DNA of 64,000 nucleotides from Campylobacter concisus (GCF_015679985.1 NZ_CP049239.1:806001-870000), one strand, 5' to 3'. Positions 8,075 through 17,600 are shown, counted from the first letter of the stretch. Numbers and translations: made by a program. Notes: generated from the letters alone by a model not told the origin.

Positions 8075-9178
8075 ATGGAAAGAATTTCAGATATCATCGA
8101 GTCAATTGCAAATGAGAAAAATTTAGAGATAGAAGATGTAAAAGAGCGCGTCATAAGAGCCTTGATAAACACTGCAAAAAGGGTTTATGGCGAAAATTAT
8201 GAGTATGACGTGAACATCGATGCTAATAAAAATTTAAAGCTTTATCAAAAAATTTCAATCGTAGCAAACGACGATGAGAGGCTTGCTGAAGACAATGAGC
8301 ACTTTTTAAGCTTAAAAGAGGCTAAAAAGATAGATAGTGGCGTAGAGATCGGCGATGAGCTCACTTACGAACTAAGCCTTGATAACCTTGGCAGAACCGC
8401 AGCTCAAACGCTTCACAAGGAGCTTGAGTATCACATCCAGCGCCTAGTCGAAGAGAAAATTTTACAAAAATATAACGAGATGAGCGGTCACATGGTCTTT
8501 GGCCCAGTTGTCAGAGTCGATAACGATGAAAACACATTTATCGAGATAGACGAGCTTCGTGCCATCTTGCCACGTAAAAACCGCATAAAAGGCGAGAAAT
8601 TTAAAGTAGGCGACGTGGTAAAAGCGGTCATTAGAAAAGTTTTTACAGATAAAAATTTAGGCATAAAGGTCGAACTTTCAAGGACTTCGCCTAAATTTCT
8701 TGAAGCGCTGCTAACTTCAGAGGTGCCTGAGATAAAAGATGGCGGCATCATCATCCAAGGAAGTGCAAGGATCCCTGGCGAAAGAGCAAAAGTAGCGCTC
8801 ATCTCAACCACTCCAAACATCGATCCAGTCGGCGCAACTGTCGGCACAAAGGGCGTTAGGATAAATGCCGTAAGCAAAGAGCTTCATGGTGAGAGCATCG
8901 ATGCGATCGAGTACACCACTGAGCCAGCGATCTTAGTAGCTCGCGCTATGGCACCTGCGATCATCACATCTGTAAAGATCGAAGAAAACAAGGCGATCGT
9001 GACACTTGCGAGCGAGCAAAAGAGTAAGGCGATCGGTAAAAATGGCATAAATATCCGCCTTGCAAGCATGCTAACTGGCTATGAGATCGAACTAAACGAG
9101 CTTGGCTCAAAAACTAGCAGCAGCGGCGAAAATGGCGAAATGGTTAAAGATCTAAAAGCACTCTTTGGTGACAACTAA
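8075..9178 (+). CDS. nusA: Transcription termination/antitermination factor NusA
   Basis: A 367-residue NusA: N-terminal RNA polymerase-binding domain, S1 domain (around HMVFGPVVRVDNDENTFIEI) and two KH domains with GATVGTKGVRINAVSKEL and KAIGKNGINIRLASMLTG. It lacks the C-terminal acidic repeats of E. coli NusA, as expected outside the gammaproteobacteria. ATG at 8075 is chosen because GGAG lies 6 bases upstream and the family begins at MERISDIIES; upstream in-frame ATGs overlap the promoter. The stop overlaps the next start as TAATG. Confidence 0.96.
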   Translation: MERISDIIESIANEKNLEIEDVKERVIRALINTAKRVYGENYEYDVNIDANKNLKLYQKISIVANDDERLAEDNEHFLSLKEAKKIDSGVEIGDELTYELSLDNLGRTAAQTLHKELEYHIQRLVEEKILQKYNEMSGHMVFGPVVRVDNDENTFIEIDELRAILPRKNRIKGEKFKVGDVVKAVIRKVFTDKNLGIKVELSRTSPKFLEALLTSEVPEIKDGGIIIQGSARIPGERAKVALISTTPNIDPVGATVGTKGVRINAVSKELHGESIDAIEYTTEPAILVARAMAPAIITSVKIEENKAIVTLASEQKSKAIGKNGINIRLASMLTGYEIELNELGSKTSSSGENGEMVKDLKALFGDN

Positions 9179-9657
9179 TGAAATTTCAAATAAGAAAAGC
9201 GACTGAGGGCGATATAGACGTGATCTGCGAGCTTGTAAGAGAGCTTGCGAGCTATGAAAAGATGAGTGATCAAGTCACTTTTACAAATGAAGTTTTTGCA
9301 GACTCCATCTTTAATAAAAATCACGCAAAAGCCCTTGTCTGCGAAAGCGAGGGCAGGGCTATTGGCTATGCTATCTATTTTTACACATTTTCTACATTTT
9401 TAGGGCTTGGCGGGATGTACCTTGAGGACATCTATGTCAAAAAAGAGTTTAGAAATCAAGGCATCGGTAAGACATTTTTTAAATTTCTAGCTCAAATTTG
9501 CAAGGATGAAAATTTAAAAAGGCTTGAGTGGTGCTGCCTAAACTGGAATGAGCCAAGCATCAAATTTTATGAGAGCATGGGCGCTAATAATCAATCTCTT
9601 GAGTGGAGAACCTACCGCTTAGACGGCGAAAATTTAGAAAAGCTGGTAAATTTATAG
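9178..9657 (+). CDS. GNAT-family N-acetyltransferase
   Basis: A 159-residue single-domain acetyltransferase. The acetyl-CoA loop is in YVKKEFRNQGIGKTFF (R/Q-x-x-G-x-G/A) and the C-terminal strand signature is NWNEPSIKFYESMGA. The N-terminal half (ELVRELASYEKM, MYLEDIYV) resembles the diamine/spermidine acetyltransferase-like branch, but the substrate is not certain. Coupled to nusA by TAATG. Confidence 0.85.
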   Translation: MKFQIRKATEGDIDVICELVRELASYEKMSDQVTFTNEVFADSIFNKNHAKALVCESEGRAIGYAIYFYTFSTFLGLGGMYLEDIYVKKEFRNQGIGKTFFKFLAQICKDENLKRLEWCCLNWNEPSIKFYESMGANNQSLEWRTYRLDGENLEKLVNL

Positions 9658-9686
9658 CTTATTTTAAAAGTAGGGCAGTTGGCTAA

Positions 9687-9716
9687 AAGCTCAAATTTGC
9701 TTTGAAATTTGAGCTT
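9687..9716 (-). terminator. Hairpin between convergent GNAT and outer membrane protein genes
   Basis: Perfect 12-base inverted repeat AAGCTCAAATTT / AAATTTGAGCTT with a 6-base loop, midway between two convergent stop codons. On the minus strand it is followed by TTTTAG, a weak U-tract; it may serve both genes. Confidence 0.6.
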
Positions 9717-9724
9717 GCGAGTAA

Positions 9725-10324
9725 TTAGAATTTATATGTATATCCCATATAAAGACCGACGTTTGTCTCTTTTGTTTTTGCATTATCATATTTTGCTATA
9801 GAGCGATATTTTGTTCTATCAGCTTTTAAACCAAACTCAACTGCATTGTTTTCATTTATAGAGTACTCAGCACCAACTCTTGCACCTAGTATCCAGCCAG
9901 TTGCGTTGCCTTTTTCAGAGCCATCATGTGTGTCAAATACATCCATTTTAAGTTTTGAAAAACCAGTGTAACCGCCAAGAACTAGTTTTAGATCTTTTGC
10001 TACGCTTGGAGTATAGTCAGCTCCAACTATAAATTTATGAGTTTTCCATTTTATTATTGTGCCATCTTCGTCACCAAGTGACTTTTTGGCTTGAAAGTCA
10101 TATATGTAAGCTCCATAAACTCTAGCTACGTCAAAGTCATAACCAGCTTTTAGACCAAGACCTGGTTGTGCTTTTTTGACTTTTGATGTGCCATTGTCGC
10201 TTTTTGCTGTTAAATTTGAACCAAAAGAGTAGTCCCCTTCAAATCCTACAAACGCTCCTTGCGCTAAAGCAGCGGCACTAGCTAGGCTTAAACCTAAAGC
10301 AACTTTTAAAACTACATTTTTCAT
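9725..10324 (-). CDS. Small outer-membrane beta-barrel protein
   Basis: A 199-residue exported protein: signal peptide MKNVVLKVALGLSLASAAALAQG, then alternating beta-strand sequence typical of an OmpA/OmpW-like eight-stranded barrel, ending in VGLYMGYTYKF, whose terminal Phe is the usual barrel-insertion signal. AAGGAG lies before the ATG. It is monocistronic. Function unknown; a porin-like or adhesin-like barrel is possible. Confidence 0.82.
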   Translation of the reverse strand: MKNVVLKVALGLSLASAAALAQGAFVGFEGDYSFGSNLTAKSDNGTSKVKKAQPGLGLKAGYDFDVARVYGAYIYDFQAKKSLGDEDGTIIKWKTHKFIVGADYTPSVAKDLKLVLGGYTGFSKLKMDVFDTHDGSEKGNATGWILGARVGAEYSINENNAVEFGLKADRTKYRSIAKYDNAKTKETNVGLYMGYTYKF

Positions 10325-10484
10325 TTTTACTCCTTATTTAAAAAATGTTACGTGGCTATTTTAAATTTTCTTATATTAAATAAAGTTTAAATATTCAATG
10401 AAATTAATAAAAAACATAAAATAATTCAATTGTTTTCTTATCAGAATAAAATTTATAAAATCACTCAAAAAGAAGGAGTGTAAA

Positions 10485-10697
10485 GTGGCTAAGATGACAA
10501 AACGTGATATGGCTTATCATTTAGACGTTGATGTCGCAACGCTTTACAACTGGCGAAAACACAAGCCAAACCTTTATCGTATCGTGATGCTTGGATTTAA
10601 ATTTGACGAGCTTATCGAACAGAGCAAAAAGACTTGCAACGAGCTTTGTGAATATGAAAATTTAATCAATCAAGACATAGAAAAATTTAGTAAATAA
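10485..10697 (+). CDS. Small helix-turn-helix-like protein
   Basis: A 70-residue protein. GTG at 10485 is chosen because AAGGAG ends 6 bases upstream; an alternative ATG at 10494 has no site of its own. Residues 8-27 (YHLDVDVATLYNWRKHKP) read as a helix-turn-helix: a short helix, a turn, and a recognition helix with TLYNWRKHKP like the second half of phage-type or excisionase-type repressors. The rest is helical with two Cys (KTCNELCEYE). It is flanked by about 160 bases on each side and stands alone. Likely a DNA-binding regulator of unknown target. Confidence 0.65.
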   Translation: MAKMTKRDMAYHLDVDVATLYNWRKHKPNLYRIVMLGFKFDELIEQSKKTCNELCEYENLINQDIEKFSK

Positions 10698-10841
10698 TCG
10701 TTTAAAAATCGTAATCTCTTTTATAATAGCAAGAGCTAGAAAATTCAAAATTTCTAAGATATTTTTGGCTAGAAAGCCGGAGTTATATATTTTAAATGAA
10801 GTGACTTGAGCTCAAAGCAAGGGCTTCAAGCTCAGTTGAAT

Positions 10842-12188
10842 TTACTCGTTTAGGATAGAGAGAAGCTCTTTATTATCTTTTGTTTTTAGCATTTTTGCGT
10901 ATAAGAATTTAAGCGCTTCGACATCGTCCATTGTGGCGATCGCAGAGCGGATAGCCCAAATTTTTTGAAGCTCATCAGGCTTTTGAAGTAGCTCTTCTTT
11001 TCTGGTGCCTGATTTTAGCACGTTGATAGCTGGGTAAATTCTGCGGTCTGAGATGTTGCGATCAAGCACGATCTCGCTGTTTCCAGTGCCTTTAAACTCT
11101 TCAAATATCACTTCGTCCATGCGTGAGCCAGTGTCGATAAGTGCTGTTGCGATGATGGTTAGTGAGCCGCCGTGCTCGATGTTTCTAGCTGCGCCAAAGA
11201 AGCGTTTTGGTTTGTGAAGTGCGTTTGCGTCCACGCCGCCTGTTAGCACCTTGCCACTTGGCGGTGTCACTGTGTTGTAGGCACGTGCTAGACGGGTTAT
11301 GCTATCAAGCAAGATGATGACGTCTTTACCCATCTCAACTAGACGTTTTGCCTTTTCGATGACTAGCTCTGCTACGCGGACATGATTAAGCGCTGGCAGG
11401 TCAAATGTCGAGCTAAATACCTCGCCTTTTACGCAGCGCTGCATGTCGGTAACTTCTTCTGGTCTCTCGTCAACCAAAAGCACCATTAGCTGGGCTTCTG
11501 GGTGATTTTTAGCGATGCCGTGAGCTAACTCTTTCATAAGTTCAGTTTTACCACTTCTTGGAGGTGCGACGATGAGACCACGCTGACCCTTGCCAATAGG
11601 TGTGAAAAGGTCAAGCACACGGCCCGTTAGCTTCATAGGATCATACTCTAAATTTAGCTTTTCAGTTGGGAAAAGTGGGGTTAGGTTGTCAAAGAGTGGC
11701 CTCTCTTTTGCGTCTGCTAGAGGCATGTAATTTACCGCTTCGATCTTTAAAAGAGCGTAGTATTTTTCTTGATCTTTTGGCTCTCTTACTTGGCCGGTGA
11801 TGATGTCGCCCACGCGAAGTGCAAATTTGCGGATCTGTGAGTTTGAGACGTATGCATCGTTTGAACTGTCACTTAAATTCGCATCAACAGCTCTTAAAAA
11901 GCCATAACCTTCATTTGTGATCTCCAAAATTCCAGTAAATAGTATAAAGCCGCCTTGTTTTGTCTGGGTTTTTAGTATCTCAAATATCAAATCCTGCCTA
12001 CGAAATTCGCGTGGATTTTCGACACCGACGCTATTTGCGATCTGTACTAGCTCATCTAAGCTAAGCGTTCTTAGTTCTTCGATCTTGTGTCCGTCTACTG
12101 GTATGTGTGTTCTTGATGCTTGATGCTTTTTTGTAGTTTTTGTGTTTTGAGCAGCACTTTGCTCGGTTTGGGTTTGGTTATTTTCCAT
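10842..12188 (-). CDS. rho: Transcription termination factor Rho
   Basis: A 448-residue hexameric RNA helicase. After a 30-residue low-complexity Gln/Thr/Lys leader come the Rho N-terminal domain ([19 protein letters not shown]), the cold-shock-like RNA-binding domain ([15 protein letters not shown]), the P-loop ([12 protein letters not shown]), the Q-loop region ([20 protein letters not shown]) and the R-loop/Walker B ([17 protein letters not shown]). Strong upstream sigma-70 elements are present. The gene stands alone between two oppositely oriented genes. Confidence 0.97.
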   Translation of the reverse strand: MENNQTQTEQSAAQNTKTTKKHQASRTHIPVDGHKIEELRTLSLDELVQIANSVGVENPREFRRQDLIFEILKTQTKQGGFILFTGILEITNEGYGFLRAVDANLSDSSNDAYVSNSQIRKFALRVGDIITGQVREPKDQEKYYALLKIEAVNYMPLADAKERPLFDNLTPLFPTEKLNLEYDPMKLTGRVLDLFTPIGKGQRGLIVAPPRSGKTELMKELAHGIAKNHPEAQLMVLLVDERPEEVTDMQRCVKGEVFSSTFDLPALNHVRVAELVIEKAKRLVEMGKDVIILLDSITRLARAYNTVTPPSGKVLTGGVDANALHKPKRFFGAARNIEHGGSLTIIATALIDTGSRMDEVIFEEFKGTGNSEIVLDRNISDRRIYPAINVLKSGTRKEELLQKPDELQKIWAIRSAIATMDDVEALKFLYAKMLKTKDNKELLSILNE

Positions 12189-12261
12189 ATTTCCTCTTTA
12201 AATGCGGGGATAATTTTGCAGAATTTCTAGGTTTCAAAAAGAAGTTTTTGAAAGTTTTGGC

Positions 12262-12290
12262 ATTTTATAAAAATAAAACTTTGTTGTCAA
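12262..12290 (-). promoter_or_regulatory. Probable rho promoter
   Basis: On the minus strand TTGACA (12290-12285) is followed at exactly 17 bases by TAAAAT (12267-12262), about 75 bases before the rho ATG. A consensus -35 is rare in this genome, so this looks like a strong promoter. Confidence 0.6.
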
Positions 12291-12333
12291 GAAATGGCAT
12301 AAAATAAAATTTTTGCTCAAAAATGGTTGATTT

Positions 12334-12341
12334 GCTATAAT
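12334..12341 (+). promoter_or_regulatory. Extended -10 promoter of the ccoI-ccoS operon
   Basis: TTTGCTATAAT: TATAAT at 12336-12341 with an upstream TTTGC. Transcription would start near 12348, giving a leader of about 130 bases that contains the inverted repeats at 12380-12429. Confidence 0.65.
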
Positions 12342-12379
12342 CTCTCCATTTTATAACGATAACAAAAGAAGAAATTTGT

Positions 12380-12429
12380 GCCTATTTTTGTAGTTTGCCT
12401 ACCATAAATTTATATGGTGCGTAATAGGC
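12380..12429 (+). promoter_or_regulatory. Structured, possibly switching, leader of ccoI
   Basis: Inside the ccoI leader GCCTATT (12380-12386) pairs with AATAGGC (12423-12429), enclosing a second stem ACCATA (12401-12406) / TATGGT (12413-12418). A second copy, GCCTA (12397-12401), can pair with the same TAGGC and would extend the inner region, so two folds compete for one arm. I do not recognise a known riboswitch. It may instead be a transcription-factor operator, since both stems are short enough to be protein-binding palindromes. Confidence 0.45.
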
Positions 12430-12477
12430 ATGCGATGCAACAATATTGGTAAAAATTTTAGATAAAAGAAAGTAAAA

Positions 12478-14859
12478 ATGCCACAAAGTAGATGTGCTCA
12501 TTGTAGATTAAAATTTGATGAAAACGTGATGATATCAAATGAAAGCGGACTTAAATTTTGCTGTGTTGGTTGCAAAGGTGTTTATGAAATTTTAAATGAA
12601 AATGGGCTTAGTGAGTTTTATGAACGTCTTGGTAAAAATACACTTACACCGGCAAGCAACGGTGCAAATATCAAAAATTTAGCGGCAAATTTTAGTGAGC
12701 TTGTGACAAAAGAGGGCGACTTTAGTCAAATTTCATTTTTAATCGATGGTATCACTTGCTCAGCTTGCATCTGGCTACTTGAAAAGGCACTTTTTAGCTT
12801 ACCTGGCGTCTTGGAGGTAAATATCAACTCGCTTAATCAAAAAGCGGTCATTGTTTTTGATGAGCAAGAGCTTTTAATAGAGCAGATAATTGAAAAAATT
12901 TATTCCGTTGGCTACGTCCCAAAGCCATATGCTACGAGTCAAAAAGAGGACGAGCTAGCTAAGAAAAGAAGAAAATTTTACACAAAAGCACTAGTTGGTA
13001 TCTTTGCTACGATGAATATTATGTGGCTAGCTATTGCTCAGTATAGTGGGTATTTTAGTGGTATAAGAGGCGATATAAAAGATATTTTAAGCTTTGCGCA
13101 GTTTGTATTAGCAACGCCTGTGCTTTTTTATACTGGTAGCGAGTTTTTCAAAGGGGCAAAGATAGCCATAAAAAACGCTTCGCCAAATATGGATTTGCTC
13201 GTTATCACCGGAGCTAGCATAACCTATATCTACTCTATTTTTGCGATGTTTACGAGGAGTGGCGAGAGCTATTTTGACTCGGTTACAATGATTATCACCT
13301 TTGTTTTTATCGGTAAATTTTTAGAAATTTTGGGTAAGAAAAAGGCACTTGAGACTTCAAATTTCTTAAATGATATGCTGCTTACAAAGGTATGTATTTT
13401 AGAAGATGGTAAGGATGTTTTAAAAGAGCCAAGAGATGTAAATTTGGGCGAAAAGATCGTGCTAAGATCTGGCGAGAGGGCGCTACTTGATGGAGTGATG
13501 CTTAGTGGTGAGGCAAGCGTGGATAGCTCAAGTCTAACGGGAGAGAGCCTGCCTGTGACCTTGGGAGTGGGGCAAGAGGTAAAAAGTGGCATCATTTGCC
13601 AAAATGGACAAATCATCTATGAAGCAAAGGAAATTTTTAAAAATTCTTATCTAAATCAGCTTATAAATTTGCTCCAAACTGCAGAGCTAAAAAAGCCAAA
13701 TATCGAGCTAATGGTTAATAAAATCGCTTCTAAATTTTCTCTTAGCGTGCTGACGTTAGCATTTTTTACATTTTGGTTTTGGTACTTTAAATTTGACTTT
13801 TCAGAAGCTATTGTCACGGCTGTTAGCGTCATCGTGATCGCTTGCCCTTGCGCGCTTGCGCTTGCCACGCCAGTTAGTAGTGTCTGTGCCCTTGGTGTGG
13901 CCTTTAAAAATAGAGTACTTTTTAAAGAGGCTAAATTTTTTGAAAGCCTTGCAAAGTGCGATGTAGCAGTATTTGACAAGACTGGCACGCTCACAAAGGC
14001 GGAATTTGAAGTTAGTGATTTTTTCATAAAAGAGAGCATAAGCTTAGATGAAATTTATTCGCTAGCTCTTATATCAAATCATCAAATAAGCGTGGCAGTG
14101 GCTAAATTTTTAAAGCAAAAAGGCGCAAGGAAAATAGAGCTTAAAAATACAAATTTAAGTGTGGCAAAGGGTGTTGAGGCTGAAATTTCAGGTAAGAAAT
14201 TTTATGCAGGAAGCAAGCGATTTTTAGTTGAAAATGGTATTAGCTTTGATGAAGCTGAAGAAAATGTGAGCTTTTTTGTGGGGCTTAATGGTGAGTTAGT
14301 GGCGAAATTTTACCTAAAAGATAGTGTAAAGCCCGAGGCAAAGGCCTTGATAGACGAGCTAAAGAGCGCTGGTATGAAAGTGTGTATCTTAAGTGGCGAT
14401 GTGCAAAAAGTGGTAAAAAACGTGGCAGATGAGCTTGGCGTGAGCGAGTTTAGAGCAGAGATGTTGCCTGAAACGAAAGCTAAATTTATAAGCGAACTAA
14501 AAGATCAGGGCAAAAGGGTGCTAATGGTAGGAGATGGCATAAACGACGCAGCAGCACTTAGCCTTGCTCATGTTGCTATTTGTATGGGAAGCGGGGCGGC
14601 AATAAGCTTAGAAAGAAGCGATGTAGTGCTACTTGATGATAGTTTAAAAAGTCTAGCGAAGGCCATAAAAATCTCAAAATTTACTTACAAAACGATAAAA
14701 CAAAATTTGCTCTTTTGTCTTCTTTATAATGTTCTTGCTCTGCCATTTGCCGTATGTGGCTACGTCATTCCGCTATTTGCTGCGCTTTTTATGTCGCTTA
14801 GCTCGCTAAGTGTTATCTTAAACTCGCTTTATATTGTTAGAAAATTTAAGGAGAAATAA
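12478..14859 (+). CDS. ccoI: Copper-transporting P1B-type ATPase of cytochrome cbb3 oxidase assembly (CcoI/FixI)
   Basis: A 793-residue heavy-metal P-type ATPase. An extra N-terminal metal-binding segment (CAHC at residues 5-8, FCCVGCKGVYEIL) marks the CcoI/FixI/CopA2 class. Then come an HMA domain with GITCSACIW, membrane helices, the actuator motif LTGES, the intramembrane metal site CPCALALATP, the phosphorylated DKTGTLT and the hinge GDGINDAAAL. It exports Cu+ to the periplasm for the cbb3 oxidase needed by microaerophiles. ccoS follows with a 1-base overlap, which supports the CcoI assignment over a detoxifying CopA. Confidence 0.93.
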   Translation: MPQSRCAHCRLKFDENVMISNESGLKFCCVGCKGVYEILNENGLSEFYERLGKNTLTPASNGANIKNLAANFSELVTKEGDFSQISFLIDGITCSACIWLLEKALFSLPGVLEVNINSLNQKAVIVFDEQELLIEQIIEKIYSVGYVPKPYATSQKEDELAKKRRKFYTKALVGIFATMNIMWLAIAQYSGYFSGIRGDIKDILSFAQFVLATPVLFYTGSEFFKGAKIAIKNASPNMDLLVITGASITYIYSIFAMFTRSGESYFDSVTMIITFVFIGKFLEILGKKKALETSNFLNDMLLTKVCILEDGKDVLKEPRDVNLGEKIVLRSGERALLDGVMLSGEASVDSSSLTGESLPVTLGVGQEVKSGIICQNGQIIYEAKEIFKNSYLNQLINLLQTAELKKPNIELMVNKIASKFSLSVLTLAFFTFWFWYFKFDFSEAIVTAVSVIVIACPCALALATPVSSVCALGVAFKNRVLFKEAKFFESLAKCDVAVFDKTGTLTKAEFEVSDFFIKESISLDEIYSLALISNHQISVAVAKFLKQKGARKIELKNTNLSVAKGVEAEISGKKFYAGSKRFLVENGISFDEAEENVSFFVGLNGELVAKFYLKDSVKPEAKALIDELKSAGMKVCILSGDVQKVVKNVADELGVSEFRAEMLPETKAKFISELKDQGKRVLMVGDGINDAAALSLAHVAICMGSGAAISLERSDVVLLDDSLKSLAKAIKISKFTYKTIKQNLLFCLLYNVLALPFAVCGYVIPLFAALFMSLSSLSVILNSLYIVRKFKEK

Positions 14860-15101
14860 TGGATAGCGCGACACTTGCGATGCTAGTTTTTATCTCAGTT
14901 TTAATGGGAGCATTTTTGCTTTTTGGCGTGCTTTGGGGGATAAAAAATAAGCAATTTGAGGACTACCGAAAATTTTTAGACGGAGCAAATTTGGACGATG
15001 AAGAGGCACTAAATGAAGCTTATGAGTTAGAGCTTCGCAAAAAAGAAGCGCTAAAAAAGAGGCTAGAGGCTAGCAGTAAAGATAAGGCTAGCTCTCGATA
15101 G
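14859..15101 (+). CDS. ccoS: Cytochrome oxidase maturation protein CcoS
   Basis: An 80-residue protein with one N-terminal membrane helix (about residues 5-27, MLVFISVLMGAFLLFGVLWG) and the CcoS-type continuation IKNKQFEDYRKFLDGANLDDE, then a charged tail. It takes part in cofactor insertion into cbb3 oxidase. It is coupled to ccoI by overlapping stop and start (TAATG). Its last 14 bases overlap the 3' end of dnaX on the other strand. Confidence 0.9.
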   Translation: MDSATLAMLVFISVLMGAFLLFGVLWGIKNKQFEDYRKFLDGANLDDEEALNEAYELELRKKEALKKRLEASSKDKASSR

Positions 15102-16725
15102 TTGGCTCGCCAAAGAGTCTATTTGCCTCTTTTAGAACCCCTTGTTCTCTTTGCCTTTGAAGCTCTTCTGGCGTTTTTGGCTCTTTATTTAGCATCAAAG
15201 TAAAGTTATTTTTCTCGTTTTGCAGTTCGCTTTTTATTTCGGTTTTTGGCTCATTTTTAGTTTCAACGTTATTTGCATTTAGTCTTGAAATTTCCTCATC
15301 AAGCTCGTCTAATTCGCTTTTTTCATTGTTTTCTAAAGAGGCTTTAGGTGTCTTAGTTTGTGCTTTTTGCTCATCGCTCTTTGCATTTACTATCTTCGCA
15401 TTTTGTCCAAAAAGCGTACGCAATATCTCGTTTAAAATTTTCCAATTTTTCTTAAAATACTCTAGATTTTCATCTTTTGCATTTACTATCAGTCCAAGCT
15501 CATTGTTATTAAAGAAGCTAAATTCTACAAATTCTTTAAAAAACTCGCCAAGATCGTAATTTCTATCATAAATTTTTGTTAAGAAGAGTTCATATGGACC
15601 TTGCATTTTAGCAGGAGCTACTTGGCTTTTTTGAGTGATGACTTCTGTGATTTGAGTGGAATTTTCGCTATTTTTTGAGATCACTTCATTTATAGCGTCA
15701 TCGATATCTTGTAAATTTAGCGCTTCTATCATCATAAAAAGCATTAGCATTAGCACAAAGCCATTATCGCTACTTACATTTAGCATACCTTTAGCTTGTG
15801 CCAAAATCCTAAAAAATCTCTCATAAACAAGTAGTGAAATTTTTGAGTCGTTTTCTATAAATTTTTGCTTTAAATTTGCCAAAATTTCATCTATTATCAT
15901 CTCTGGATCGTAGCTTTCAAGTTCGCTTACAAGCACTCTGATAGCATTTTTATCGTGATTTAAAACATGAGCTATTATCTCTTCGATCTTTTCTGGATCA
16001 AGAAGTCCTAACATTGATGCTACGCCATTTGCCGTGACATTATTTGCCCCGTAAATAATAGCTTGATCAAGAAGCGTCAAAGTATCTCTTAACGATCCTC
16101 CGCCACTTCTTGCTAAAATTTCAAGCGCCTCTTTTTCGTAGCTAATGCCTTCTTTGCTTAAAATAAACTCAAGATGTTTAATGATGCTGTATCTGCTTAT
16201 CTGTTTAAATCTGAAATGCTGCGTTCTTGAAAGCACCGTTGTTGGGAGTTTTAATGGATCAGTCGTCGCTAGGATAAATTTTACATAGCTTGGTGGCTCT
16301 TCAAGCGTTTTTAAAAGAGCATTAAATGCCTCTTTGGTTAGCATATGCACTTCGTCGATTATAAAAATTTTATATCTTGCCATTGCTGGAGCATATTTTG
16401 TTTGCTCTATTAGCTCTCTTATATCATCTATCTTTCTGTGGCTAGCAGCGTCCATTTCAATGATGTCCATATGCCTTGACTCATTTGCCATTATGCATTG
16501 TGGACATACTTCACATGGCTTTGAAGTAGGTCCTTTTTCGCACACTAGTGCTTTTGAAAATATCCTGGCACTTGAAGTTTTACCGCTTCCTCTAAGCCCT
16601 GAAAATAGATATGCATGACTGATTCGACCTTCGTCAAGTGCGTGTATTAGGCTTTTACTAACTGCTTCTTGACCTATGAGCTCGTCAAAATTTTTAGGGC
16701 GATATTTTAAAGCTAGTGCTTGCAA
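15088..16725 (-). CDS. dnaX: DNA polymerase III subunit gamma/tau
   Basis: A 545-residue clamp-loader ATPase. Walker A SGLRGSGKTSSARIF, a zinc module (CEVCPQCI), Walker B IIDEVHMLTKEAFNALLKTLEEPP and sensor TTDPLKLPTTVLSR are in the usual order in the first 170 residues. Clamp-loader domains II-III follow, then a Lys/Glu-rich linker (about 430-520) and a short tail. I saw no A-rich slippery heptamer that would yield a separate gamma form, though this was not searched systematically. The gene ends tail-to-tail with ccoS. Confidence 0.95.
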   Translation of the reverse strand: MQALALKYRPKNFDELIGQEAVSKSLIHALDEGRISHAYLFSGLRGSGKTSSARIFSKALVCEKGPTSKPCEVCPQCIMANESRHMDIIEMDAASHRKIDDIRELIEQTKYAPAMARYKIFIIDEVHMLTKEAFNALLKTLEEPPSYVKFILATTDPLKLPTTVLSRTQHFRFKQISRYSIIKHLEFILSKEGISYEKEALEILARSGGGSLRDTLTLLDQAIIYGANNVTANGVASMLGLLDPEKIEEIIAHVLNHDKNAIRVLVSELESYDPEMIIDEILANLKQKFIENDSKISLLVYERFFRILAQAKGMLNVSSDNGFVLMLMLFMMIEALNLQDIDDAINEVISKNSENSTQITEVITQKSQVAPAKMQGPYELFLTKIYDRNYDLGEFFKEFVEFSFFNNNELGLIVNAKDENLEYFKKNWKILNEILRTLFGQNAKIVNAKSDEQKAQTKTPKASLENNEKSELDELDEEISRLNANNVETKNEPKTEIKSELQNEKNNFTLMLNKEPKTPEELQRQREQGVLKEANRLFGEPTIES

Positions 16726-16873
16726 TGCGGTATCCTTTTTATAAAGTTCAAGGATTTTATAAAAAAAGGCATAAATTTATGATTATTTATCCTTTTCATA
16801 TAGTTAAAATTTTCGATCTTTTAGATTGCTTTTAGTTAAATTTTAGATAATTGGTAATTTAAAAAGGATGAAA

Positions 16874-17479
16874 ATGTCTGCATTTTGGAGTGGATTTTTT
16901 ATAAGTTTATCTTTAATATTGGCTATCGGCGCGCAAAATGCATTTGTTTTGAAGCAGGGTATAAAAAAGGAACATGTTTTCGCAGTTTGCTTAATATGCG
17001 CATTTAGTGATGCCTTGCTTATATTTGCTGGAGTTTTTGGTTTTGCAAAAGTGCTACAAAAATTTGAGTTTTTTAAACAGGTTGCCATATATGGTGGCTT
17101 TATCTTTTTATTTGTCTATAGTCTAAAGAGTTTGTATGGTGCATTTAAAAATCCCAAAAGCCTTCTTCCTAGTGCGCAACACGAGTCAAAATTTAGCAAA
17201 ATAATGCTTTTGACGCTTGCTTTTACTTGGCTAAATCCTCACGTCTATCTTGATACGATGCTTTTAATAGGATCTATTTCAACAAAATTTGGAGATGAAA
17301 ATATAATTTTTGGCATCGGTGCTAGTCTTGCATCGCTATTTTTCTTCTTTTCTTTAGGATATGGAGCAAGAGTTCTCGCTCCAGTTTTTGCAAAAGAATT
17401 TTCATGGAAAATTTTAGAAATTTTTGTTGGAATTATTATGCTTCTAATCGCTTTTAGTTTACTTTTTACTAAAGTATAG
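16874..17479 (+). CDS. LysE/ArgO-family amino-acid exporter
   Basis: A 201-residue membrane protein with about six hydrophobic segments. The opening FWSGFFISLSLILAIGAQNAFVLKQGI is the LysE/ArgO signature (GAQNAFVLRQG), and FTWLNPHVYLDT matches the conserved second-half motif of this pair-fold exporter family. It likely exports arginine or lysine. ATG at 16874 is chosen because AGGATGAA gives a ribosome site at the right distance; the ATG at 16868 has the AGG directly against it. Divergent from dnaX. Confidence 0.85.
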   Translation: MSAFWSGFFISLSLILAIGAQNAFVLKQGIKKEHVFAVCLICAFSDALLIFAGVFGFAKVLQKFEFFKQVAIYGGFIFLFVYSLKSLYGAFKNPKSLLPSAQHESKFSKIMLLTLAFTWLNPHVYLDTMLLIGSISTKFGDENIIFGIGASLASLFFFFSLGYGARVLAPVFAKEFSWKILEIFVGIIMLLIAFSLLFTKV

Positions 17480-17600
17480 ATAAGATACATAAAATTTTAC
17501 GCTAAATATTTTGTATTTTTATATGTATTAAAAATTTACATATTATTAATGTAAGATGCATTGATATGTACGACGGAGATTTTATGTTTTAAATTTGATT

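Noticed and set aside
13269-14039. Two antisense frames within ccoI
   Set aside because: They lie opposite P-type ATPase motifs and have no independent support.
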